This document shows positions 37,915 through 49,985 of a DNA stretch of 64,000 nt, piece by piece; the first letter of the stretch is position 1; the number at the start of each line of letters is the position of its first letter. Below the pieces are notes generated by a model that saw only the letters and a program-made list of their open reading frames with translations, was not told the origin of the DNA and made no database searches. The position numbers and the translations under genes are program-made. The stretch comes from Quercus robur (Eukaryota > Streptophyta > Magnoliopsida > Fagales > Fagaceae). The stretch covers positions 52,488,343 to 52,552,342 of the forward strand of contig NC_065538.1 of the NCBI RefSeq assembly GCF_932294415.1. Direction: 5' to 3'.

Positions 37915-39012
37915 TTTTCATTGCAATTTGTGGATTTCAGAAAAATTTTGAATCTGAAAAATTGCTTGAAAAAACTTTTGTGAAAGACTTGGTAAATTTT
38001 CTAAGAACTTGTTGGTTTATAAAATTTCTGAACCAGAATGTGTTGGCAATTTATTTATTTATTTATTTTTTAGATATTTGAAAATTTTGCCGGGTTTTCT
38101 TGTGAAGATCTTGGCAAATTTTCTAGAAACTTGTCTTTTTTTTTTTCTTTTTTTTTTTTTTGAAAATTTTGAACTTGAAATTTGTTGAAAATCTTGTTGT
38201 ATTTTCTTTAAAAAAACCTTGTGGTATTTTACGAAAGTTTTGATAACCATCTCAAAATCTAGAATTTGTGAAAACATGTTGAGAATTCTTGGAATGACCT
38301 TGTCGTGTGTTTTGGAAATGGATGAAAACCTTGTTGGGTTTTTGTGAAAGCTAAAAAAACCTTGTGATTGTTTTGAAAACATTGTGGAACATTATTTGTT
38401 TGAGAGATGTTTAAAAATCTTGTAGGATTTTCCTTGATTTCTGAAAAAGATGTCGAAATTTTTCTAAAAATCTTATTTGATTTTTCTAGAAAGTCATGAA
38501 ACCTTTTTTGCAAAATTGTTGAAAAACCTTTTTTTTTGGGGGTTGAAAATCTTGTTTAAAAACCTTGTCGGGTTTTGAGAATTTTACTTAGAAACCTTGC
38601 CTAGCTTTTTGATAATTTTTTGAAAAACCTTGTCAATTTATATTTGGATTTGTTGCATGAATTTTGAAAACCTTGTTCAGTTTTATTGAAAAATTGTTGA
38701 ACTTCCAGAGTTTTGTGAAAATGTAGAAGTCTTGTCGAATATCTTTTGAATTTGTATGAAAATTTTATTGCATTTTATGATTTTCTAAAAATGTTTTAAT
38801 TCAAAAATCATGTTGAATATTCTAGAATTTTGTGAAAACATTGTTGAGAATTTTTTTTTTTTTGAAAAATTGTTGAAAAATCTTGTTTGGGGTTTTGATT
38901 TTATTTTTTTTAATAAAAAAACCTAGTTTTTTTTTTTTTTTGGTTGAAAATTTGTTACATGAATTATGAAAACCATGATGGTTTTTGTTAAAAATTGTGA
39001 GAATTTTGAAAA
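37915..39012. repeat. Degenerate AT-rich minisatellite (block B copy)
   Basis: Counterpart of 8860-10140. It resumes at 41987-42060 after the hAT insertion. Repeated TTGAAAACCTTGT motifs; not coding. Confidence 0.65.
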
Positions 39013-39113
39013 CGTTTTTACAGGGCCAGCTCAACAACTTTTGGGGCCTTAGGCAAAAATTTTAAATGGGGCCTTTTTATAATTAAGTATTAATCAAATA
39101 ATATATTATTTTA

Positions 39114-39505
39114 AATGGGCATTTCTACTAATAAATCTCTTCATTTTGTATCAATATTTTCCCATTGACTTGGATCATAGATATTATTAGTAAGTAGGTT
39201 AGTCATTTTTTCATTTTCTTCTAAATTATTTTGTTTTTCATTATCAATTATTGTTAGATTAGATGTTTGAACATTATTAGGACTATTTTTATTATTCTCT
39301 TTTTGTTGTATAATTTCATTATCTCCCAACTCTTTTTGATAAGTTTCTTGTTCATTTGTAATATTTTCACCCAAAATTTCTATTGTGTTTTTTTTATACT
39401 AGTAACAAATTTGTCCATATATCCTTTTTGAGATTCAATTTGTTTTTCAATTTTTCTCTTTTTTAGAAGTTTTTCATATCTGGATAAATATTTTCTAGTA
39501 GACAT
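39114..39505 (-). pseudogene. hAT transposase N-terminal relic
   Basis: The minus-strand ATG at 39505 begins MSTRKYLSRYEKLLKKRKIE, then SQKGYMDKFV, like the N-terminus of plant TTF/MYM-type zinc-finger hAT transposases. A TAG at 39380-39382 and a frame change follow, probably an indel in the adjacent T/A run. The second frame reads to IYDPSQWENIDTK, a conserved hAT N-terminal block, then TGA and a remnant RDLLVE before the left inverted repeat. The zinc finger, the catalytic RNase H-like core and the dimerisation region are all missing. Confidence 0.7.
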
Positions 39506-39999
39506 TTATAATGAGAAAATATTTATAGATAAATAAAACACAATTTATAATTAAAAATGATAATTTAACTAAAAATAAAATTTAAAGTATAGAACAATAG
39601 AACCTGATTATTGCAATTTTTCTAAAGTCGTGACCACTTTAAAGTTTAAACCTGCACAAAAAAAAATTAACTTAGTACATGATTTAAAAAATTAGTGTCA
39701 CTATAATATAAATGAATTAATATGATACACATCAAATTATTAATTGGTATAATAATTTATAATAATAGATAAAGTATCAGATTAAAAAAAAAAAAAAAGT
39801 GAGAAACCGTGTAAGTTATAAAACTGTGGTCTGTGGGCTGTACTTGTACTCCTATAAAAAAAAAGTGAGAAACTCCAGCCTTTAATCCACTGCTCCTATC
39901 ATCCTATGGCTAAGTTAAAAAAACAAAAAAAAAAAAAAAACAAAAAACGTGTCCTATCAATTCTCATGGTTGAAAAGGGTCCAAAGAGGGGCATAATTA

Positions 40000-41195
40000 G
40001 AGCATCTGTAGCAACTGTTGCAAAAATTATGTCATTTTACCACACCAAATGCCTATTTTATTATTTTACCACATCATTTTACAACATCCCATTTATCAGA
40101 TGTTTTATCATTCAATTCTATACATTAAAATAATATTTACTACACATTAAAATAATATATTATCTCATTCCTATTATCATCAACAACAGCCACAACATCA
40201 ATGGCACAACCACCGGCCACCAATATCCACTGCCGCAACAAAACCTCTACTGCAAACCAACCACCACAATTACTCACCAATATCAGATCAACTCAAATTG
40301 CAATAAAAAAAAAAAAAAAAACCCACAACCAAAGAGAGGTAGAGTGAAAGGCGGACAGAGAGGAGAGGGAAGAGGGTGAGATCGACGGCGGCCTCGGGGT
40401 GAGATCACCTGCCAAACCCAAACCTATCACTGGCTAAAACCCATCTCCATCGAGCCTAACGTTGTAGCGACGTTCTTGAAGGCGATGGTCGGTGATGGTC
40501 TCCGCGGTGGTTGGCGATGGTCGGCGATGGTCTCCATAGAGCGTGGGTCTACGGTGGTTTATGGTTTTGGTTTGTGGTTGTGGTCTCAAGTAATGGATCT
40601 GTGGGCTGAGTTTGATTTGCAGTGGGGGTGGTTGTGGGTTCCGATGGAGTGGTGGGTTTACTACAAGTTTTTTGGATTTAAGTTCTGTTGAAGGATTTGG
40701 GTTTTGTTGCTGTGGATTTGGCTAAGTTTTGTGGTCAATGGTGGTTGTGGGTTAAGATATGGTGGTGCCATGGTGGGTTTGTTGGGTTTTTTTTGGATTT
40801 GGGTTTTGTTGCTGAGGTGGTGGTTGTGGTTGGTTGAGGTGGTGGTTATGGAGGATGACGATGATTGGCTGCCGCTGCCGCCTTCTTCTTGCTCACATCC
40901 GATTGTGGGAAGAGGAAGAACACGGGTTGGGAACTTAGGAGAGAGAGAGAGATTCTGAGAAGGGAGAGAGAAAATCAAATAAAGAAATGAGTGGAGAGAG
41001 AAAAGTCGAATAAAATAGTATTTTTCAGTTTACCATTTGTGTCTGTACCGTTGCAAATTTGCAACGGTACGGACACAAATGGTAAAAATTTGGCACATAT
41101 AGAACATCTGATGGGAGGTGTTTTTTGTGTTTGGTGTGGCAAATGTGTCAAATATTTGGCATTTGCCACATTTGCCACATCTGCTGTGGGTGCTC
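40000..41195. mobile_element. PIF/Harbinger-like non-autonomous element nested in the hAT
   Basis: Left end GAGCATCTGTAGCAACTGTTG, right end (reverse complement) GAGCACCCACAGCAGATG; both are flanked by TTA (39997-39999 and 41196-41198). A 3-bp TTA duplication with GAGCAYC ends is characteristic of PIF/Harbinger elements. The interior includes a GC-rich stretch (40330-40960) with GGTGGT repeats, and no transposase. Confidence 0.7.
41031..41084. repeat. 54-bp near-perfect palindrome
   Basis: TACCATTTGTGTCTGTACCG and seven more bases are followed directly by their reverse complement, with one mismatched pair and no spacer. As a result both strands translate to the same peptide here. Confidence 0.9.
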
Positions 41196-41699
41196 TTAGA
41201 AAAGCCATCATAGCAAAGCTGCAAAAAACGTGTCCCATCCCATCAAGTTAACAATTGTGCAGTGAGTGTGAAACCAACTAAAAATATATATAATTTAAGT
41301 TAAATAAATAGAAGACCAGAAGTCTTCATTTTCGGAAAGACAAAGAGAAAGAGGGGAAGAACTGAAGAAGAATACCTCTGGCTCCAGTGACTGGTAGACT
41401 AGTACGCTGGAATCAACGAAGAAAAATTTCAACTTTCAAGCTAGACTGACTGACTGAGTTGATAGAAAAAGATCAAGAATCAAGATGAAGATGAAGAAAA
41501 GAAAGGTAAGACCGTAAGAATATAGATGGAGAGGTAGAGGGACAGAGAGATGAGAGGTTTTTCTTTTGTTTTTGAAATTTATATTCTCTATTTTAGCATA
41601 TTTCAAGACAATTACAATGTATTATTAATGAATTTGTCTGCTATTAATTTTGATTTTAACATATTTCAAGAATGAATTAATAAATTTGTCTCCTAAAAT

Positions 41700-41846
41700 T
41701 TAATTTTGTTAGCTGAAGTTTGACTTTTTTTTTTTTTTTTTTTCCTTTTTAATCTTTTACATTTTAGGATACAATGAGGCCTTTTTAATGCATTTTATTG
41801 ACCAATAAAAGGGCTTAATTTTTTTTAATTAAAATATATAGATAAA

Positions 41847-41898
<52 letters not shown>

Positions 41899-41900
41899 GC
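41700..41900. repeat. Poly-T and TA microsatellites
   Basis: T runs at 41726-41744 and 41884-41898, and (TA)n at about 41853-41883, near the right end of the hAT element. Confidence 0.7.
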
Positions 41901-42060
41901 AAGTGGGGCCTTCTTTTATTCGGGGCCTTAGGCGATTGCATCAATTCCATCACCTATTGAGCCGGCCTTGCCATTTTAGTTTTCCTTGAGAATAGTTATG
42001 AATGTTATGAAAATCTGGTTGGATTTTTTGAAAACCTTTATGTGATTTTCAGAAAGTTAT

Positions 42061-43300
42061 CAAGCCTTAGAGTCTAAGATAATGGACAATACTCTATTAG
42101 AGTCCAAGGATTGGAAATGAGAGAGACTTCTAGTCGATCAATGTGAGACTTCTTAGTCAATCGAGGTGATGTAGAATGTGAGGGACTTACAGTCAACTTC
42201 AATGAATGCAAGAGACTCCTTAGTCTAGCCTTGTATGATGTAGGAGACTTCTTAGTTGATTTAGTGATCTAGACTTGAAGTTTCTATTGAATGTTGAAAT
42301 GAATGAGAAATCCTTGCTTAATTACTACAGAGATGAAAAATTTCCCTTCTCAAGCTTGTTAGAAACCAGTTAATTTGGACCAATGCCCCTGGTATAAACA
42401 TGCTTGCATAGGAAAATAGATGAAAAGCTTGCATATGAAAACTAATGGGCCAATACTCATAATTTAGGCATGCTTAAAGCAGATAAAAGAGCAAATGGGC
42501 CATGCCCCTTGTTTAATGCTATTTGCAAACAACTTTGGTCATTTTTTTGATTTGATGCCTATTGTTTACCGAGCTTTTTAACAGGTTTCCTATGCACCTT
42601 TCTTCAAGAAGACCAGGTTAGACATAGTTCAAGTCTGTAGGGAAGACATCTAGTCCACCTAAAAGATGATCATGACTTCTAGCCAAACCGCATGGTATTT
42701 TCAAAATGGACATGTCCATGATTTTTTTTTTTTTTTTTTTGAAAGAAATTGATTTTCTTTTTGTTTCTTTTGAGGAAAGAAACAAAGAGGAGTGCCCCAA
42801 ATTTGGGAATCACATTTGTTGGAAACAAACAAAAGGGAGTGCCCTCAGTTAGAGAATTCTTTCATGTCATTTGACAATTTAAGAAACTGTGTCATAGAGA
42901 TTACTTGCCAGTGGGGCTTGATAACCCCAAGCATTTTCCTTTTTAATCCAACGGAAAATATTGTAATGTAGGCTAGATTCAGGTTATGAAAGAAGTATAT
43001 AAAAAGGCTCAAAATCCCGTGTATGATATTCCCTCAAGTGTGCATTATACAAAAGTTAGGCATTAGAAGAATTTTCTTGTTTCTCCATTTCTTGACATTG
43101 TGCCGAAATTCTCATCATTCTTGTCATCTGCTCACTGGTCATCATGGATCATTTGTATCAATGTTGATGGAGGATATAGGATTTATTTTAGTATTTTTGA
43201 ACTGATACCTCTCATCTGTCCTTGGTTAGAAGACTTCTCTTGGACGCTTTGGGTCCACTCTTGCTTAAACAAGACCCTTTAGAAGCACAATTTAATAATC
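42061..43300. other. Block B intergenic, no gene
   Basis: Counterpart of A 10160-11750, with a deletion near 42740. Confidence 0.5.
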
Positions 43301-43500
43301 ACATCTGGAATTGGAAGTAGCATATTTTGTTCCTCCACAACTTTTGGTGTAACAAGTCAGTTTGCATCTGGTGCAAGTAGCACCCCTGCCTTTAGTGTTA
43401 CAACCATGCTTTCATATAGTGCTACAAGCACACCTGCAATAGGTGCCATGCCCACCCCTACCTTTGAGGTTAGCATCCCTGCCTCAATCTCATTTGTATC
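43301..43500 (+). pseudogene. NUP98-like FG-repeat gene fragment (block B copy)
   Basis: Reads TSGIGSSIFCSSTTFGVTSQ, then units SSTPAFSVTT, STPAIGAMP and TPTFEVS. It is more intact than the block A copy (G instead of the stop) and keeps several S-T-P-A units. It is a relic fragment of an FG nucleoporin-like gene with no start or exon borders visible. Confidence 0.4.
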
Positions 43501-43711
43501 ATTTGACAATAAAAGGATAGTAGGATATTGGATTTATTTAGGCTTAGTGTAGATGCCAATTAAATATTAGAATAGTAGCCTATAGGTGTGCGGGTGTGTT
43601 TTGACATTTAGATTCATAGTAGGGTGCAGTGGAACAATATAAGTTTAGTACGTTTTTTATGTAATAAATTGGAGAAAAAAAATTAAAAAGTTAAGGAGGT
43701 CTTATTGTTAC

Positions 43712-44319
43712 TGTACGGCCCTGTGATATCCGGACACATTCGGGTTTCGGGCTTCAACTTGACAACATGGCCCGTATTGCCCCTAGGCCCAAGCCACAAG
43801 TCACCTTTAAGCCCATTGAACAAAATGATCTTCATCAATTCGTACCACGCTACACCTCTAGGATCCCATTCGGTGATTTGCTTCCCTAACAAGAAAGTGA
43901 TTGCTCAGTTGTATTGTCTCTCGGTTGCTCGGCAGTGCCGGGATTACCACTGCCGAGCATACCTCCTGAAGTGGGAACCATTTCCAAAGCCACTCCCACC
44001 TAAACACCCACCTACGATCAACGATATTGGACCTCCTATTGCACTAACTCTGAAAGCAATCATAATCCCTCCACTAATGCTTGGCTATATATATGAGAAG
44101 CTAAAGAAAGAGTGGGGGTTGTTGAAAGGTTCTGAGGGGAGCTTAGAACTGAGAGCGATAGAGTCACAAGAGTGTAGGGAAAAGAACACAAAGTTTTGAG
44201 AGTTGTTGTTGGGCCTCTGAGCAAGAATCACCCAGAGTAGGAAATCCAAAGCCCACATCACAAATAGATTGTGAGCCCAAGGTAGAGTCAGCCCATTAGT
44301 CTCATTTTGGGTGCACACA
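43712..44319 (+). mobile_element. Solo LTR of an LTR retrotransposon
   Basis: 608 bases beginning TGTACGGCCC and ending GTGCACACA (TG...CA), flanked by the 5-bp duplication GTTAC (43707-43711 and 44320-44324). A TATATATA promoter motif lies near 44087. Block A shows the uninterrupted site near 12150 (ACTATTGCAATATC). No internal domain remains, so this is a product of LTR-LTR recombination. The orientation is inferred from the TATA. The open frames inside are not genes. Confidence 0.88.
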
Positions 44320-45660
44320 GTTACAATATCAAATTTTATGTAATAAATTAATGAAACATGAAGTTAAAGGTATCTATTTATTACAATACTAAAGTATATG
44401 ACAAGGGGCGTGTGTGGTTCGGTTAAGTTGATTTTTTTTTTCCAAATTTGTAACTGAATCGATAAGTATTAGTTTCCTCATAACCAGAATCGATACACAC
44501 CACCAAGGGTCAATTTTTCAACCTACAGTGGTCCAGTTTATGAGGTCGGTTTAATTGGTTTGAAGATTTAATTTTTTTTTTTTTAAATGATTTGTTCTTT
44601 CAAGCCCAATATCCATACCTCAACCTGATCAAAACTTTAAGCAAATAAAAACTTCTATTTAGTTAACAAGCTCTCCAATTACATGGACAAGCTTAAACTC
44701 TAATTATTTAGCTAGCAACTTGTTAAATGTCCAATTGTCCATCTATCAAGTATTCATGAAAGAAAAAGTCCAATTATCCATACAACAACCATACATCATA
44801 CATAAAAAAATCATGTTCATACATGGTGAATGAAATAAGTTCCGCATATTTTATAAACTTGTTCATACATAAACGTATAAAACCCGTTGAAGTATTTATA
44901 CACAAAACAATTCAAATCTATTCGTACTTAATAAATTTCATCATTTCATTCACCATGTAAAAAAAAGTTTTGGAATTGCCTTAGCAAGAATTAAACTCCA
45001 AAACATCATGTAGCATATAATATCATTAAGTAACCATTCCATTTGTTGTTGTTCACAAATGCCAAAATAAAGATATATAAACTAAATTAGCATTTAAAAT
45101 ATAATAACTTAGCTCAATGAAATCAAAATAAATGGGTAGAGAATCTAAACTCTGAACTCCATACATAATGTAAAAGCTACTCAAATAGCATATATATCAA
45201 AGTAAATAAAAACACAATATTTATGCCCACAATAGTCTAAGCTAACTCTTTCTCTTTCTTTAGGTTTCTCAAAAAAAAAAACTCTCTTTAGCTAAATGTA
45301 TCAACAACAACAAAAAAAAAAAACAAAAAAAAAAAATTTATTTGTGTCCACAATATCCTACTCTCTCTACATTCACTCTTTTTTGTCATGATGGACAAAT
45401 GATGATCACTAAATATCATTAACAATTTGGAAGTGAAAATCAATAACAAAAATCAACTTTTTTTATTTATTTATGGGAAACAAAATCAACTTTTATTTTA
45501 CTTCAAACACAAGTGATTTTTAAAAAATATATTTATACTAATAAATTTAGTTTTTTTTTAGTGGGCTAAAAAATACTATAGTTTATATCAATTTAAAAAT
45601 TTTAATAATAATGGCCCAATTAAATGAGCATAGGCCCATATAGTTGAGCAGTGATCCAAG
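44320..45660. other. Block B intergenic, no gene
   Basis: Counterpart of A 12155-13470, with homopolymer A and T runs. Nothing coding. Confidence 0.5.
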
Positions 45661-47514
45661 GATTAACTAGAATATACTTGAAACAATGGGAATTTTTTCG
45701 AGTTCAGAATAATGGCTGTGCCCGTCTCTGTATGTGATGGAGGGTTGGACTAAAATGTTCTTCTTTCACATGATAGCTTATTTCACCAACTAGCTAGTTC
45801 AATATGCAAACCCAACAAGTATGTGCAAACAGATTCTTATCAGTCAAGCATGTCGGCCCACATCACCCTAGTGATGTTGCATCTGTGTTTTTTAAGTTAA
45901 AGCAAAGGAAAAATGGTTTTGCTGCTTCTATCATTTTCTGTGATTTGATTGGAGCAGCCAGAAGTGCACCAGTTAGCAAGAACTTGTTGCGTCCTTTTAA
46001 CATTACGTAAAGAAGAATTTGTGGTGTCTATATTTGTTAGGGGAATTCCACTGTAAGCATAAACTTCCTGTAGCTGAGTGTTTTGGCAATTGAAAGTGTG
46101 GTTGGTGGGGCATGCCTTCATTGGCCATGTACTTATGAATCAGGTTGAATGGATAAACGAAGTGGATGCACCAAGTAGGCCATTTACTAGAAATATAATT
46201 GGAGACTACTCCCTGGAAACCTAAAGATTTGAAGCATGGTGGTAGTTGAGCTTATCTATAATGGAAATCTAGCACTGGGAGATATCATTGTCGCTAATGA
46301 TGATAACAGGACATCTATAATTCTTATATCAGATATTAGCTACTTTGTCTGTTCTACTTGATACCTTCCTTGATTTTCACTTGGGTGCCTCGGCCAACCC
46401 ACAAAAGTAGTGGGGGAGAAGATAAATTTAAAGTCAAAAAAAAAAAATCTGTATGACCAAATAAAGGAGAATTTCTCTTGGGTCTAAAGTTCGGCTAATA
46501 CAAACTGCTTATTAAATGTTGGGATTTTGTTTTGGGAGACTAATAACTGGCTGATAGTTTCCTTCCGTCTTTAATTTCTTTCTTCATGGCATAGGTAGCT
46601 TGTGTGTGTGACATAACATCGTGAGCAGGGGCTCTTCAACACATGAACCGTGTACCGATTCTGGTCATTAGAATTTAGAACTTCTTGGTCGGCAATGAAG
46701 CATTTGCAACAACATTCAATGTCTTAATTTTATTCCTCTTTTTTCTTGATTTTATTGCGGTCATTGGTTGGTCAAGACTGTCCAGTCACCATCTAATTCT
46801 GATGCTTAGTAATCTAAGTTGCTGCACTTTGCTTGGTACCCCTTTGTGCTCAACTTGGACTTTTCCTATTAGGATGGTTACGTTTGTCATTGATCCATGC
46901 CTCTTGGAGTGAAGTCCATGGATGTCATGCACCAAAGGACCACCTCTGCCGTCCTGCTAAGAACAAGTCAAACAAGAGATGAACAAGAAGTTCCTAAAAC
47001 CTTTGCATCCTTCTCTTTACTTATTCATCAACTAGGTTAGATAATTTTACTTGGAAATTCCGCAATTCAAATGAGGTTGGGTATTTTTATGTTGCATCAT
47101 AGGCCTGCTTGTATCAATTCAGCCAATGACAATTATTCTAGAATGGCAACACTTTCTTATGAATGAGCAGTAAGCCAGTAACACAAACTTTAGTATTATT
47201 AGATTCTTATTCGACTTTACTATCTGATTTATTATTGAAGAAACGTACGGACATAGAATTATTTTTATATAATGAAATCAAAGTGAATAATACTACGTAA
47301 AAGGCTAATTTGAGAATTTTTAGCTCCTCCTTTTTGCCACTAGAGTTCCAATATTCTTCCAAATTTCGAGATCTTAAAATAAATTTCAAACTTTGTTTAG
47401 TTGGAATGATGAAAAAATAGGAAGATGGAAAATATTGGGATGATTGAAAAGATAGTTTCCATCATGTGTTTGGCACAAAAGATGAAAAAGTGAAAAGAAT
47501 ATTGAAAGAGAATA
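45661..47514. other. Segment unique to the B-C interval, no recognised gene
   Basis: Not homologous to A or C. The longest plausible frame, 45804-46010 (+), contains ANRFLSVKHVGPHHPSDVAS and VFFKLKQRKNGFAASIIF. It looks protein-like but is unrecognised. Another at 46139-46220 reads QVEWINEVDAPSRPFTRNII. These may be fragments of one decayed gene. Confidence 0.35.
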
Positions 47515-47740
47515 TATTAGGGTAAATTACATATTTGGCCCCTACTTTTTACACTCTATGTCAATTTGGTCCTTAACGTTTCAAATGTGCCAGTTTAGTC
47601 CCTAAACTTTTGTTATTGTGTCAAAATAGTCCCTATTATTAGATAATGGATGGAAAATACTGACGTAGCTAACGGTGATATTAAAATATTATTATTTTTG
47701 TCAACTAAGCTGCCACATCAACAGCCACGGGTCCTTAATT
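47515..47740. repeat. Dispersed repeat with 'TTTGGTCC / TTTAGTCCCT' motifs
   Basis: Starts GGGTAAATTACATATTTGG and carries TCAATTTGGTCC, CCAGTTTAGTCCCTAAAC and AAAATAGTCCCT. Sequences of this style are abundant repeats in plant genomes. No ends are defined. Confidence 0.45.
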
Positions 47741-49190
47741 TATATAAATAAATAAATAAAAAGAAATTAGAGGTTTGAATAATAGCATCTGTCTAATTGG
47801 TATCACTTGTGAACCTTGCGCCATGAATATCAATGGTTGTAAGTTGTAACAGCCTTGCTTGTTTGACGAAGATTGGGGTCCTGCTCCATGAATCTGGACA
47901 TTCGGCTTAGACAATCAAGTAGTTGCTGCATACATTTTGCCATTAATGTGGTTAGCTGAGTTGGTGCAGTGCATTAAATGTAGAGGTGATGGATGCTTTA
48001 TCTGGAAGTTTCCTCGCGTTGCTTGCATGCCTTTACTTCCTTCCTCGATCTTCAGTCCTATGGCCTTGGTAGTTCATCGACAGTCTCTCGAGGAGTGTAT
48101 GCTCCTCAGGCTCCTTGGGCGGGTCGATTTCCTCAGTTTCACTATCTGGATTATTCTTATTATGCTGGGCCTGAGATAATAAGTAGCCAGGCCTAACTGC
48201 TCCTTGGGCCGAATCTATTTGGTAATATTCCTTCTTTAAACCTCCCCCTCCCACAAATATTATTTCAACTTTTTTTTTTAAAGTACCAAATTAATACTTC
48301 CCATAAACATTACCTATAACATATACCAATGGCAAACTAGGTTGATGGCTTGTGGTCGACGATTATGCAGAATCTAGCTGCGAGATTAGCATTTATAGAG
48401 GTGGCGGCCAAGGGAATATATGAATGATTTGATGACAACTTGATTTGACCAAATCATCATGAACATTGGCCCTTTGCAGAGTCGTCGGATTGTAAGCGTA
48501 GATGATGATGCGAATGGATGAAGAGCTCGATCCACCTCGGTAGTGACTCAAATGGGTACAAAGGGGAAAAGTTGTAATTGCATCTCTAGCCCAAGTTTTC
48601 TCCACTTTCCTCCCAATTTGGAGAAATTGAGATTTGTGGGCCTAGGTGAAACCCACTCTATTTTCTTTCCCCTCTCTTTTCTCTCCTTAACCAAATAGTG
48701 AAAAACACCAATTTCCCTTATCCCCTTATTATTATTTTTTTCCATCCTCTCATTTTCACCCCAATCAAACGTAATGTCAATAATTCAGTGTATTTGGCTG
48801 TTAGCTTATAACAATTGATGTATGACACAAAAATTAACCTTGATTCAAACCTACTCAAATGGCTCCTAGGTTGGTAATTATAAAATGCTCTAGGAATACG
48901 ATAATATCGTTCTCCCTTCTTTTACATAATAGTTGGTCTCTTTAATTAAATTTATGATAGGACCCATTATTCATGGGAGAGAAAGAAGCACTATATTATT
49001 GTACTCTGGAAATATTATATAATTTTATAATACTTCAGTGAAAAATCTTAGTTCTATTATTTTATGTTTTTAATTTTCATGATATGATAGTCATGTTCAA
49101 GTTTATTTTTTGAAGCAAAATGGAACCATTCCTCATTGTTCTTGCCCTCTTACCTCCGAACATAATGATTGTATATAACGCAAACACTGT
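47741..49190. other. No recognised gene
   Basis: Frame 47993-48196 (+) reads YGLGSSSTVSRGVYAPQAPW and then FPQFHYLDYSYYAGPE, a Y/P/G-rich composition unlike random AT-rich DNA. I cannot name a family. The remainder is AT-rich and featureless. Confidence 0.35.
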
Positions 49191-49985
49191 CATATCTTAG
49201 ATGTTCTCTAGGACTCTCATATGTTCCCTTTACTACTTGTTACACTATTTATCATGTTCCCTTACCCGCCATTCACAACAAAACACAATGCAAACTTCTC
49301 TATGGCACCGTCCATGACTACTCACTTTCTATCTTTGGCTGTGCTTATTTTGTCACACTTCCTTCAGATGAACATTTCCAAATTGAGTCTCATTTCTTAA
49401 TTATGTTGCTTGCTTGGTTATGAACCCAAAAAGACTATCGTTACTACAACCTCATATTCAAATATCTTTGCATCTCCCATCATGTGGAATTTTGGAATCC
49501 AACCTGTCTGTTGTCTATGGAGTTTCAACCAATCTTCCTCTAATCTTCTATATTCATTAATCCTTCTATCACCCTCTATTGCAAGTCCTTAGAAGAACCT
49601 AGTAGGGATGCCAGCTCAAGGAATACTCCTTTTTAGGTCATTCTCAATGTATTTGATGTGTTTAATTTTGATCTTGCTAATTTACACAATTTTGAGCCTT
49701 CCTAAGCTCTTGATATTCGTCGCTCTGGTTGAGTAAGATCTTCTTCTTATCACCATAATGATTATTATTGTTTCTTTACTCTCTTCATGAGCATTGTACC
49801 TTCCGTGATACTACATTACTACTATTGACCCATTTTTGGCAGAAAGTTATGTTTGATAAGCTTAATGCCTTCCAAGGCATCTATGCTTTGAACATGGTTA
49901 ATTTACCTTATTTGTAAGTCTACAATTGGGTGTAAGTGAATCTACAAGATCAAGACACAGTTCGATGGATCAAAATTCTTAACTT
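49191..49985 (+). pseudogene. Ty1/Copia pol relic (integrase end to reverse transcriptase start)
   Basis: A chain of decayed matches in the copia order: LLYGTVHDYS followed by L-S-IFGCAYFVTLP (family form LYG..PDYS.LRVFGC.CFV.LP), then a LCISHHVEFWNP piece (family VSRHV.F.E), and later WQKVMFDKLNAFQGIYALNM followed by VNLPY (family W..AM..EL.AL....TW.LV.LP). Frames shift several times. Copia integrase and reverse transcriptase insert and copy the element; this copy is dead. No LTRs are recognised around it. Confidence 0.65.

Larger units (their letters stand above)
39021..41970 (-). mobile_element. hAT DNA transposon, internally deleted, with nested element
   Basis: Terminal inverted repeats are CAGGGCCAGCTCAA (left) and TTGAGCCGGCCTTG (right, reverse complement CAAGGCCGGCTCAA). 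Subterminal GGGGCCTTAGGC occurs near both ends. The flanks CGTTTTTA and CCATTTTA form an 8-bp target duplication with two mismatches. Block A shows the single uninterrupted site (ACCTTTTCAG) near 10094. These are hallmarks of the hAT superfamily (CAGGG ends, 8-bp duplication). The transposase survives only as an N-terminal relic on the minus strand, so the element is non-autonomous. Confidence 0.9.
36190..45660 (+). repeat. Block B of the segmental duplication
   Basis: Direct, high-identity match to A 7162-13470, interrupted by a hAT element (39021-41970) and a solo LTR (43712-44319), and lacking about 250 bases of A near 10.9 kb. Homology stops abruptly after GTGATCCAAG at 45660 (A 13470), while A and C both continue with TCCAA. 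It contains no receptor kinase. Confidence 0.85.

Noticed and set aside
40661..41251. Overlapping frames on both strands with the same internal peptide (FVSVPLQICNGTDTNGK)
   Set aside because: The shared peptide comes from the 54-bp palindrome, so it is not a conserved protein.
43683..44318. Frames of 69, 164 and 77 codons
   Set aside because: They lie inside or across the solo LTR and have no pol or gag similarity.
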